Positions 1 through 5,876 of a stretch of 7,125 bases of DNA are shown one piece after another. The notes under the pieces were generated by a model, which was given only the letters and a program-made list of their open reading frames with translations, was not told where the DNA came from and did no database searches. The translations under genes and the position numbers were made by a program. Each line of letters opens with the position of its first letter. The stretch's first letter is position 1. The stretch is from Acidobacteriaceae bacterium (lineage in GTDB: Bacteria; Acidobacteriota; Terriglobia; Terriglobales; Acidobacteriaceae): contig PMOF01000099.1 of NCBI GenBank assembly GCA_003162495.1, positions 1,029-8,153 on the forward strand, read 5' to 3'.

Positions 1-267
1 GTGGGCGAAACTGAAGCGGCGGCGCTGATCAAAGCAAAGGATTATGCCGGCGCGAAAGCTGCTTACGATGCGGCGCTGGCCGAGCGCCCCAACTCAGGGT
101 TTGGTCTCTATGGCCTCGCTCGAGTCGAAGAGCTTTCCGGCGACACAGCCGGCGCGCGCCAGGGCTATCAAGCTTTTCTGAAGGCGTGGCCTGCGGCCGA
201 TCCAGCGCTGCCCGAAGTGATTCATGCGCGCAAGGTGTTGGGAGCGGAGACCGTGGCAACGCGCTGA
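1..267 (+). CDS. TPR-repeat protein, C-terminal fragment (5' end outside window)
   Basis: This open frame is already open at base 1 and ends at a TGA at 265-267. The visible 88 residues are probably only the C-terminus of a longer protein, and the GTG at base 1 should not be taken as its start. Two helix-turn-helix units with tetratricopeptide-like spacing are visible. The first (about residues 5-32) has the A-K-D-Y-A-G-A-K-A-A-Y pattern ending in a Pro-Asn turn. The second (about 36-65) has G-L-A-R...G-D...A-R...Y. Such repeats form protein-protein interaction scaffolds, but the partner and the rest of the protein are unknown. The gene converges on the ferritin-like gene and ends just before a shared GC hairpin. 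TPR assignment is by pattern only; the function is not recognisable from this fragment. Confidence 0.72.
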   Translation: MGETEAAALIKAKDYAGAKAAYDAALAERPNSGFGLYGLARVEELSGDTAGARQGYQAFLKAWPAADPALPEVIHARKVLGAETVATR

Positions 268-278
268 GGCTGAGGGAA

Positions 279-307
279 GCGGCCCGCGATCAAGCCAAGC
301 GGGCCGC
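279..307. terminator. GC-rich hairpin terminator between convergent genes
   Basis: A perfect 9 bp inverted repeat, GCGGCCCGC (279-287) and GCGGGCCGC (299-307), encloses an 11-base loop. It begins 12 bases after the TPR gene stop and ends 6 bases before the stop of the opposing ferritin-like gene, the usual place for a shared bidirectional terminator. No strong T run follows on either strand: the + strand continues ATCGTATC and the - strand TTCCCTCAG. It may therefore be an imperfect intrinsic terminator or a 3'-end stabilising hairpin. Its stem is nearly identical to the hairpin at 6648-6678. Confidence 0.6.
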
Positions 308-313
308 ATCGTA

Positions 314-1237
314 TCAGTACGCCGGCGGCGCTCCGGAGACGGGGATCGAAACAGAGCCCTGATTCATCAGTGCGGTTTGCAGCGAGAAGCCGGGTCCGGT
401 GCTGGGGGTGAGGAACGGCGTGAGCGCGACCACCGCTGAAGTAGCGCCGTTGTAGACCGCGGTAATGCCGTCGTTGGTCTCGTAATTGCGATTGTTGGCC
501 GGGTTACTGTTGGAAATAACGCGGCCCAGAACCCGATGTTCGCACTCGATGCCCATGATGGACGCGGAGACTTTGGCCAGGTAGTCAAGCTCTTCGGCGG
601 AATAGCCACCGCTGAACAACTGATGATTGCTCTCCCGCTGGCGCGCCGAAGCGGCCTTTGCGGCAAATTCCTGGATGGCGTTGAGGTAGGCGCCGATGAA
701 GGCGTTCTCCAGAGCGTCGAGCAGGCCGAGGAACGGCCCGATGGTGTCAAACGTGCCTGCAGGAAAATAGAACGTTTGCACCGGGTCGCCGGCTGCGTTA
801 GGGATATTGAGCAGGCTGCGGAGCAGATTGGCGTGCGAGATCTCCTCAGTGAGAGCGGCCTGGATGTAGTTGACGTTGCCGAAATTGCCTCCGGACGATA
901 CGTTGTCCGCCGAGCCACCGGGGCCGGCGAGATTGGGATCCTGAATCACAGCGCCAACCAGGCCGTTGTAGTAGAACGTGGTGGCGAGATCTTCGGCGAT
1001 CAGCGCGGCGGTTGCAATCTCCGCGACCGTGTCCTTGGCCTGCGCGGCTTCTTCTGCGGTTTCTGCGGGAGAATCAGTCTCTTCGGCCCGCGCTTTGGGC
1101 GGGGTGAACGCTCCCGCGAGAAGCGGGGCAGCCACGGCGGCGAGGCCGGCCATGCCTGTGCGTTGCATGAAGCTGCGGCGGTTTACCATCTTTTCGCGGA
1201 TGCTGCGAAATTCATGGGGCAGATGCGTGAAATCCAT
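314..1237 (-). CDS. Tat-exported ferritin-like domain protein
   Basis: A complete 307-residue protein. The N-terminus carries a twin-arginine signal: N-R-R-S-F-M-Q at residues 19-25, a hydrophobic stretch (about 28-44) and an A-R-A site near 51. This predicts export of a folded, cofactor-loaded protein. The mature part fits a four-helix ferritin-like bundle. Candidate metal ligands are E82 in helix 1 (AEDLATTFYYNG), E132-x-x-H135 in helix 2, E190 in helix 3 and E231-x-x-H234 in helix 4, the classic Glu plus ExxH pattern of dinuclear iron sites. It resembles the Ferritin_2 (PF13668-type) group of secreted proteins of poorly known function. The C-terminal 60 residues are Gly/Pro/Ser/Thr-rich and outside the bundle. 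The start is set by TGGAGGT four bases upstream; the alternative Met17 lacks a good Shine-Dalgarno and would shorten the Tat n-region. Iron storage, oxidase or stress roles are all possible. Confidence 0.88.
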   Translation of the reverse strand: MDFTHLPHEFRSIREKMVNRRSFMQRTGMAGLAAVAAPLLAGAFTPPKARAEETDSPAETAEEAAQAKDTVAEIATAALIAEDLATTFYYNGLVGAVIQDPNLAGPGGSADNVSSGGNFGNVNYIQAALTEEISHANLLRSLLNIPNAAGDPVQTFYFPAGTFDTIGPFLGLLDALENAFIGAYLNAIQEFAAKAASARQRESNHQLFSGGYSAEELDYLAKVSASIMGIECEHRVLGRVISNSNPANNRNYETNDGITAVYNGATSAVVALTPFLTPSTGPGFSLQTALMNQGSVSIPVSGAPPAY

Positions 1238-1241
1238 TGTG

Positions 1242-1247
1242 ACCTCC
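1242..1247 (-). promoter_or_regulatory. Ribosome binding site of the ferritin-like gene
   Basis: On the - strand GGAGGT lies 4 bases (CACA) before the ATG at 1237-1235. It decides between this start and the in-frame ATG at 1189-1187, which is preceded only by GAAAAG. Confidence 0.75.
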
Positions 1248-1425
1248 AGGTGCTGTCGGATCGGGCCGAGGGATGGTCCGTGCTTTCAGTACGCGGGCGT
1301 CAAAGGATTGGATTGCGCGGAAATAAATAAATTCAGTTCGATGTCGTGCGTCCCATCGCGATCTGCCGGGAGCGCATCATCAATGAATTCGAGACCGCAG
1401 AGAAATTTGGAGGGAGTTCTGAGCG

Positions 1426-3978
1426 CTATTCAACGCGGAGGGCCTGGACGGGGTTGATGGATGCGGCGCGGCGGGCGGGGATGATGCCGGCAATGCAGGC
1501 GGCAAAGGCCAGTACGGCGATGGCTCCGGCCATCACGGTTGGGTTGACGCTGGTGATCTCGTAGAGCTGGGATTTGACGTAACGGACGCAGAAGATCGCG
1601 ACGGGGACGCCGATGGCCAGTCCGATGAGGGCCTGGAGCATGGCTCCGCGCATGACCATGGCGATGACGCGTGCGCGTTGGGCGCCGAGGGCCATGCGGA
1701 TACCGATCTCCGGCGTGCGGCGGACGACGGTGTAGGCGGTGACTCCGTAGAGGCCAATGGCGGCGAGCAGAAGCGCCAGCAGGCCGAAGAGCGAAGTGAG
1801 GCGCGCGATGAGGCGCTCGTCGATGAAGCGGTCGTCAATCTGCTGCTGGAAGGTTTGGAACTTGACGATGGTGAGGTTGGGGTTGATGCTGGCCAGCGTA
1901 TCGCCGGCGATTTTTTCAAAGCCGGGGATGGGGTGGGCGGTCTGGATCACGAGGGCCCCGGCGTACATGGATTGGTCTTTGTCGAGGTGATAGTCGGGAT
2001 CGCTGGCGGTGCCGGCGGGCTGTGTGAGGGAGAGAAAGTACATGGCGTGGTTCTTCCAGTAGACGCTTGTATAGGTGGTGTCTTCGACCACGCCGACGAT
2101 CTCATAAGCTCCATCCGCGTCGGGGTGAAGGGGGTCGGAATGGCCAAAGTGATGGCCGATGGGATTGCGGTTGCCGAAGAACTGCTTGACGAACTCCTGA
2201 TTGACGACGGCCACGGAGGGCGCGTTCATGGTGTCCTGCGAGGTGAAGCCGCGGCCCATGACGACGTGGGTGCCGACGGAGTCGAAGTACTCCGGCGTGC
2301 CTTTCACCCAGGAAGCGCCTTTATTGATGTCGGGTTGTCCCTGAACTTTCACGCCTGATCCCCAGTTATTCTCTTCCATCGGCGTGTAGGTGGAAAGGCC
2401 GACTTTGAGAACGCCGGGAATGGCGTGGAAGCGATCTTCGATGGTTTGGTAGAGGGGCTCCACCTCTGTGTTCGTGTAGCCGGCCGCCTGCGGATTGATG
2501 TGGGCGATGTAGCGGTTGGTTGCATTCAGTTTCATGTCGACGTTCTCGGCCTTGTTGAGGCTCTGCGCAAAGAGGCCCGCGGCTACGAGCAGCACGAGCG
2601 AGAGAGCGGCTTGCAGAACCACAAGCGCGCGCTGCAAGAAGGAGACTCCGTGGGCTGTGGTGCGGGCATTGGAGCGCAGGGCTTCAGCGGGTTGAGTGCG
2701 CGCAGCCATCAGTGCCGGGGCGAGACCGAAGAGAACTCCCGTAAGGAGCGAAAGCGCAAAGGCGAAGCCGATGACGAGGGGCGAAGGCGAAGCGTGGATC
2801 GGCATGTTGTGCTGGTCAGGAAAGGCGAGCGCCAGCAGTGCGTGTGCTCCGAGGTATGAGATGGCGAGTCCGAGCAGGCCGCCCAGGGCGGAGATCAGCA
2901 CGCTTTCGGTAAGCAACTGGCGGACGATCCGGCTGCGCTGCGCACCGAGGGCCGCGCGAATGGAGAGCTCCGCGCGGCGGCTCATGCCGCGGACAAGGAG
3001 AAGATTGGCGATGTTGGCGCAGGCGACGAGAAGGACGAGCGCCGCGATCCATTGAAGAAGCTTCAGGTGGTCCTTGTAGCCGTCCTGCATGTTCTGGATG
3101 CCGCCGCCGCCGGGAGTCAGCACCACGTGGGTGCGGGGAAGGACCTTCTGGGCGCGCTGATCGGCAAATGTCTTGAGCGGCGCATATGCCTGTTTGAGGA
3201 GCGCACTGGCCTTGGCCTGCAGCGCCGGGATCGATGTTCCCGGCTTGACGCGGCCGATAATGTAAGCCCACTGTACATCGGGGTCGTTAAAGTACGGCGC
3301 GCCGGTGATAGGGTCCATCGCGTTCATCGGCAGGAAGTATTTGGGCGGATTGGTATCAATGCGGTCGCCGTAGAAGCCCTTGGGAGCAACGCCGATGATG
3401 GTGGCCGGCTTGGTGTTGATGTAAAAGGAGCTGCCGACAACGGTCGGGTCGGCGGCGTAGTCCTGCTGCCATGCGTCGTAGCTCATGACGGCAGTGATGG
3501 GCGCGCCCTTCTGGTCGTCAGCGTCTATAAACAGGCGGCCGGCTGCCGGCGAGAGTCCGAAGACGCGGAAGTAGTTACCGGAGACGAAGGTGCCCGTGAC
3601 GGATTTGGCCGCAGTCTGCGGGCCCGCGCGGCGGACCGTGACGGGCCGCCAGGCATAGCCGGACTCCATGGCCGCAAGCTCCTCAAACTCCGGCAGGTTC
3701 TTCTTGAACATGGAATAGGTGTCTGTGGCGAAGAGCGAATAGTCCCCTTTATCGTTCCAGCCGCCGTTCACACAGCAATCGTCTTCGTCGCCGATGCGGA
3801 TGAGGGTCTTGGGATCGGTGACAGGCAGGTTATGGAGCAGAATGGCGTTGACCAACGTAAAGATGGCTGAGTTTGCGCCGATGCCGAGGGCCAGCGTGAG
3901 CAGCACAGTGATGGTAAAGCCCGGCGTTTTGCGCAACTGGCGCAATGCGTAGGCAAGATCCTGAATCAAAGCACTCAT
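1426..3978 (-). CDS. ADOP-family double MacB/FtsX permease without ATPase partner
   Basis: A complete 850-residue inner-membrane protein with the MacB/FtsX permease plan present twice in one chain. First half: TM helix at about 21-42, a long periplasmic MacB-type domain to about 305, then three TM helices (about 310-332, 360-384, 400-424). Second half: TM near 449-470, a second periplasmic domain to about 725, then TM near 729-752, 780-800 and 814-834. The cytoplasmic loop motif ALGAQR occurs in both FtsX halves, at 343-348 and 763-768, and the C-terminus ends A-R-R-A-A-S-I-N-P-V-Q-A-L, typical of the family. This matches the acidobacterial duplicated orphan permease family (TIGR03434), usually about 800-890 residues and found in many copies in Acidobacteriota. 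'Orphan' means that no ABC ATPase is encoded alongside, as here. The substrate is unknown; relatives in MacB systems move peptides, antibiotics or lipoproteins. GGAGGG four bases upstream favours this start over an in-frame ATG 48 bases further up. The gene may be co-transcribed with the ferritin-like gene downstream (gap 188 bp). Confidence 0.93.
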   Translation of the reverse strand: MSALIQDLAYALRQLRKTPGFTITVLLTLALGIGANSAIFTLVNAILLHNLPVTDPKTLIRIGDEDDCCVNGGWNDKGDYSLFATDTYSMFKKNLPEFEELAAMESGYAWRPVTVRRAGPQTAAKSVTGTFVSGNYFRVFGLSPAAGRLFIDADDQKGAPITAVMSYDAWQQDYAADPTVVGSSFYINTKPATIIGVAPKGFYGDRIDTNPPKYFLPMNAMDPITGAPYFNDPDVQWAYIIGRVKPGTSIPALQAKASALLKQAYAPLKTFADQRAQKVLPRTHVVLTPGGGGIQNMQDGYKDHLKLLQWIAALVLLVACANIANLLLVRGMSRRAELSIRAALGAQRSRIVRQLLTESVLISALGGLLGLAISYLGAHALLALAFPDQHNMPIHASPSPLVIGFAFALSLLTGVLFGLAPALMAARTQPAEALRSNARTTAHGVSFLQRALVVLQAALSLVLLVAAGLFAQSLNKAENVDMKLNATNRYIAHINPQAAGYTNTEVEPLYQTIEDRFHAIPGVLKVGLSTYTPMEENNWGSGVKVQGQPDINKGASWVKGTPEYFDSVGTHVVMGRGFTSQDTMNAPSVAVVNQEFVKQFFGNRNPIGHHFGHSDPLHPDADGAYEIVGVVEDTTYTSVYWKNHAMYFLSLTQPAGTASDPDYHLDKDQSMYAGALVIQTAHPIPGFEKIAGDTLASINPNLTIVKFQTFQQQIDDRFIDERLIARLTSLFGLLALLLAAIGLYGVTAYTVVRRTPEIGIRMALGAQRARVIAMVMRGAMLQALIGLAIGVPVAIFCVRYVKSQLYEITSVNPTVMAGAIAVLAFAACIAGIIPARRAASINPVQALRVE

Positions 3979-3982
3979 GCAG

Positions 3983-3988
3983 CCCTCC
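3983..3988 (-). promoter_or_regulatory. Ribosome binding site of the ADOP permease gene
   Basis: On the - strand GGAGGG stands 4 bases (CTGC) before the ATG at 3978-3976. The next codons give M-S-A-L-I-Q-D-L-A-Y-A-L-R-Q-L, the standard ADOP beginning. The longer frame from 4026 would add 16 residues rich in Cys and Arg with no family character, so it is not used. Confidence 0.8.
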
Positions 3989-3997
3989 GCACACAAT

Positions 3998-4038
3998 AAC
4001 GTGCAACTTCGATCAGCACGTTGCATGCCGTTCGATCA
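3998..4038. promoter_or_regulatory. Operator-like dyad and direct repeats upstream of ADOP
   Basis: AACGTGC (3998-4004) and GCACGTT (4016-4022) form a perfect 7 bp inverted repeat with an 11-base centre. The octamer TTCGATCA occurs at 4008-4015 and again at 4031-4038, 23 bases apart. The cluster starts 10 bases upstream of the ADOP Shine-Dalgarno, so it could be a repressor operator or a leader hairpin. No regulator gene is in the window and the motif matches no named operator that I know. Chance occurrence is possible. Confidence 0.3.
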
Positions 4039-4277
4039 TCAATCTAACATGCTTGACTGCAGATAGATGCCGCTTTCTCCTGGAGCGCCCGATGGGATCT
4101 GATGTCCGGAAGCGAGAATGCGTGTTCGAATCTGAACAGCGGGATCCGAGTGGCGTTTGTGCGGTCCCCCCGCCGCAACAAAGACTAGGACGTGGAGAAG
4201 ATGGGGCACCAGGCGGGCAGGGCTTTGCAAGATACCGGACAGGTGACGATCAAATCTCAAGATCGCTAGAAGCGCGT

Positions 4278-4283
4278 TACAAT
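4278..4283 (+). promoter_or_regulatory. Candidate -10 box for the DUF1624-family gene
   Basis: TACAAT matches the housekeeping -10 consensus TATAAT at five of six bases. It lies about 35 bases before the proposed start at 4319, leaving a leader of roughly 28-30 nt that contains the Shine-Dalgarno. The -35 position at 17 bp spacing (TCTCAA, 4255-4260) is poor, so either an activator or a different sigma factor is involved, or the match is fortuitous. Confidence 0.35.
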
Positions 4284-4307
4284 TCGAAAAACCCGGGCTC
4301 GAATGAG

Positions 4308-4312
4308 AGGAG
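4308..4312 (+). promoter_or_regulatory. Shine-Dalgarno sequence pointing to an ATT start
   Basis: AGGAG lies 6 bases before the ATT codon at 4319-4321, ideal spacing for initiation. No ATG, GTG or TTG in the DUF1624 reading frame is within reach of it. The first usual start, GTG at 4382, is about 70 bases downstream and would cut into the conserved N-terminal motif. Confidence 0.5.
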
Positions 4313-4318
4313 AGTCCC

Positions 4319-5533
4319 ATTCAGAACTCCAGCCTGCCGATTGCCAATCAGAGCGGTGGACGCGTAGCCTCCATCGACATTGTGCGAGGGCTCGCCATGG
4401 TCTTCATGGCGCTCGACCATACGCGCGATTTTATTTGCAATATCCCCTTCGAACCGGAAGACATTAATCAGACCTGGGGCTTCTACTTTCTGGTCCGCTG
4501 GGTAACCCACTTCTGCGCGCCTGCGTTCTTTTTTCTCGCGGGAGTGGGTGCTTACCTTTACGGACGAAGGCATTCGGCCGGTGGGCTGCAGATGTTTCTT
4601 GTTTCGCGCGGCGTGTGGCTGGTGGTGCTGGAATTCACAGTGGTTGGCTTTGCGTGGACGTTCCACCCCGGATGGGGCATGTTCGGCGTGATCTGCTGCC
4701 TGGGGCTTTCCATGATCCTGCTGGCGGCCTTCGTTCGCTTGCCGCGTTTCGTGGTGATGGCCGTGGCATTGCTCACAATTGCAACTCATGACTTATTCGA
4801 CGGCCTTAAGCCCGCCGATTTTCATTCGCATCAGTGGCTGTTATTCGTTCTGCATCGCTCCGGCGGGGCGCATATTGGCGAATTGCATTTGTTCGTTTTG
4901 TTTCCGCTCATTCCATGGTGTGCCGTTACGCTGCTGGGGTTCAGCATGGGATTTCTTTTTGAGGGCAACTCTGCTTCAGGTCGCCGCACTGTTCTCTGGG
5001 CGGGTGCAGGCGCATTGGCGCTGTTCGTTGTTCTACGCGCCAGCAACGCTTACGGCAACCCGAGCGCTGCGATAGCCCACTCCACTCCCGGCGCCTGGCA
5101 TGTTATGCCAACTTTGTCGAAAACCGTCATTTTGTTTCTCGATGTAGAAAAGTATCCGCCTTCTCTGCAATTTCTCCTCATGACGCTGGGGGGCATCTTC
5201 GTCTTGCTGGCGGTATGCGCAACGAGATTCCCGGGTTGGTTTAGGCGGATACTGGAGACCTACGGACGAGTTCCACTCTTCTTTTACATTTTGCATTTGT
5301 ATGTAATCCACCTTGCGGCAATTCTTCTCGGCTTCGTCACTCATCAACCTGTGAGCTGGCTCTTTCACGGTGGCTTCTTTCTTGACTACCCGCCAGATGG
5401 GCAGCCATACGGTCATGGGCTGGGCGTGGTTTGCGCGATGTGGATTGGCGTGGTGGTGCTGCTTTACTTTCCATGCACGTGGTTTGCGCGGGTGAAGCGG
5501 GAGCATCCAGACACGCTGTTGCGGTTTTTGTGA
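4319..5533 (+). CDS. DUF1624 / HGSNAT-like multi-pass membrane protein, probable non-canonical ATT start
   Basis: An integral membrane protein of about 404 residues with roughly ten hydrophobic helices (near residues 22-40, 55-82, 91-113, 120-141, 144-160, 191-215, 223-242, 283-302, 318-340 and 367-392). The signature S-I-D-I-V-R-G (18-24) followed by M-A-L-D-H-T-R-D-F (30-38), then K-Y-P-P-S (278-282) and the late helix around H-L-Y-V-I-H (326-331), place it in the DUF1624 / heparan-alpha-glucosaminide N-acetyltransferase-like family. These are thought to be membrane acyltransferases acting on sugars; the bacterial substrate is unknown and the reaction here is inference. Start choice is unusual. 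Upstream of GTG 4382 the frame stays open to a TGA at 4304-4306 and encodes G-R-V-A-S-I-D-I, part of the family motif, so the GTG and the later ATG at 4397 look too late. ATT at 4319, six bases after AGGAG, is the best candidate; CTG at 4334 is another. The stop is TGA at 5531-5533. Confidence 0.85.
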   Translation: MQNSSLPIANQSGGRVASIDIVRGLAMVFMALDHTRDFICNIPFEPEDINQTWGFYFLVRWVTHFCAPAFFFLAGVGAYLYGRRHSAGGLQMFLVSRGVWLVVLEFTVVGFAWTFHPGWGMFGVICCLGLSMILLAAFVRLPRFVVMAVALLTIATHDLFDGLKPADFHSHQWLLFVLHRSGGAHIGELHLFVLFPLIPWCAVTLLGFSMGFLFEGNSASGRRTVLWAGAGALALFVVLRASNAYGNPSAAIAHSTPGAWHVMPTLSKTVILFLDVEKYPPSLQFLLMTLGGIFVLLAVCATRFPGWFRRILETYGRVPLFFYILHLYVIHLAAILLGFVTHQPVSWLFHGGFFLDYPPDGQPYGHGLGVVCAMWIGVVVLLYFPCTWFARVKREHPDTLLRFL

Positions 5534-5543
5534 TTGGTGATGT

Positions 5544-5559
5544 CGGGATTGAAATCCCG
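5544..5559. repeat. Short perfect hairpin just after the DUF1624-family gene
   Basis: CGGGAT (5544-5549) and ATCCCG (5554-5559) form a 6 bp stem with the tetraloop TGAA; an outer G-T and G-C pair could extend it. It begins 10 bases after the stop codon at 5533. It could assist termination or protect the 3' end, but there is no T run after it. Together with the larger hairpin 50 bases on, it looks like one half of an intergenic repeat element. Confidence 0.5.
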
Positions 5560-5609
5560 GCCTACCGGATCCTGGTGCCCGATTCGAGTGCGTTTCGAGT
5601 TCTCGGTTT

Positions 5610-5635
5610 CCCAGGTCTCAAAGGCGAGACCTGGG
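5610..5635. repeat. Perfect 10 bp hairpin, REP-like intergenic element
   Basis: CCCAGGTCTC (5610-5619) and GAGACCTGGG (5626-5635) pair perfectly around a 6-base loop, AAAGGC. The right arm runs into GCCCCCGG. No T run follows, so a simple intrinsic terminator is unlikely. A long exact stem in a non-coding spacer, close to a second hairpin, is typical of dispersed REP/BIME-like repeats. From memory, closely similar GGTCTC/GAGACC hairpins recur between genes of Terriglobia genomes; this cannot be verified from the window, which holds only one copy. Confidence 0.5.
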
Positions 5636-5876
5636 GCCCCCGGCAAGTCGCGGCTTTTTGGCCTGGGCAGAGGACCTGCGGGGACGACAAAGTCTTTGCC
5701 GTAGCAACGAATGCGAATATGGAAACGAGCCGGGCAGGCGGGGGCAGAATCTCCGGTGGCTGGGGCAAGCTAAATGGAAATTCCGGTTGACTTTCTTTCA
5801 GCCGCGAACTAAGCTTGCGTCCCTCGCCCCCCTTTGACCGATTCAGGCAGTTAATTCCACAGAAAGAAGGTGCCAA

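Larger units (their letters stand above)
3979..4318. other. Divergent intergenic region between ADOP and DUF1624 genes
   Basis: A 340 bp stretch separating two divergently read genes. Near the ADOP end it has an inverted repeat with nearby direct repeats (3998-4038). Near the other end it has a -10-like box (4278-4283) and a Shine-Dalgarno sequence (4308-4312). The middle, about 4040-4270, holds no convincing gene: the short open frames there have no family features. Only weak 5 bp hairpins are visible, for example TGTTC/GAACA near 4123-4138. Both promoters are expected here. Confidence 0.6.
5534..5876. other. Repeat-bearing spacer before the cytochrome c gene
   Basis: A 343 bp non-coding stretch. 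It holds two perfect hairpins (5544-5559 and 5610-5635), a short direct repeat TTCGAGT at 5583-5589 and 5594-5600, and G/C-rich low-information sequence after that. A 119-codon open frame crosses it (5431-5790) but starts inside the membrane protein gene and shows no protein-like pattern, so it is not called. The leader of the cytochrome gene with its Shine-Dalgarno (about 5866-5872, GAAGGTG) occupies the right end. Confidence 0.6.

Noticed and set aside
1275..1303. TTGACG (- strand, 1303-1298) as a -35 box for the ferritin-like gene
   Set aside because: At 16-18 bp spacing there is only CGGACC-like sequence, so no -10 box is present. The AT-rich run at 1321-1336 also gives no acceptable pair.
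536..1330. 264-codon open frame on the + strand opposite the ferritin-like gene
   Set aside because: It mirrors the - strand gene in a GC-rich region, has no recognisable domain, and the opposing frame shows clear Tat and ExxH motifs with a good ribosome binding site.
3052..3870. 272-codon + strand open frame within the ADOP region
   Set aside because: It is antisense to strongly recognisable permease sequence, and its Gly/Val/Arg-rich composition is typical of a shadow frame.
3979..4026. 16-residue N-terminal extension of the ADOP protein
   Set aside because: The extra residues show no family similarity, and GGAGGG is placed correctly for the ATG at 3978, inside this extension's coding region.
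4039..4320. 93-codon - strand open frame in the divergent intergenic region
   Set aside because: Its start lies within the leader of the divergent gene, there is no Shine-Dalgarno, and the composition is unlike a protein.
4303..4500. ATG at 4303 in another frame as the start of the DUF1624 gene via a frameshift
   Set aside because: It overlaps the Shine-Dalgarno, and its product has no family character, whereas the 4319 frame encodes the conserved motif without any shift.
5431..5790. 119-codon + strand open frame across the spacer
   Set aside because: It starts inside the membrane protein gene, runs through both hairpins, has no domain pattern and no ribosome binding site.
5787..5839. TTGACT at 5787 and TTGACC at 5834 as -35 boxes for the cytochrome gene
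   Set aside because: Neither has a recognisable -10 box at normal spacing; the nearest AT-rich hexamer, TTAATT at 5851, is only 11 bases after the second.
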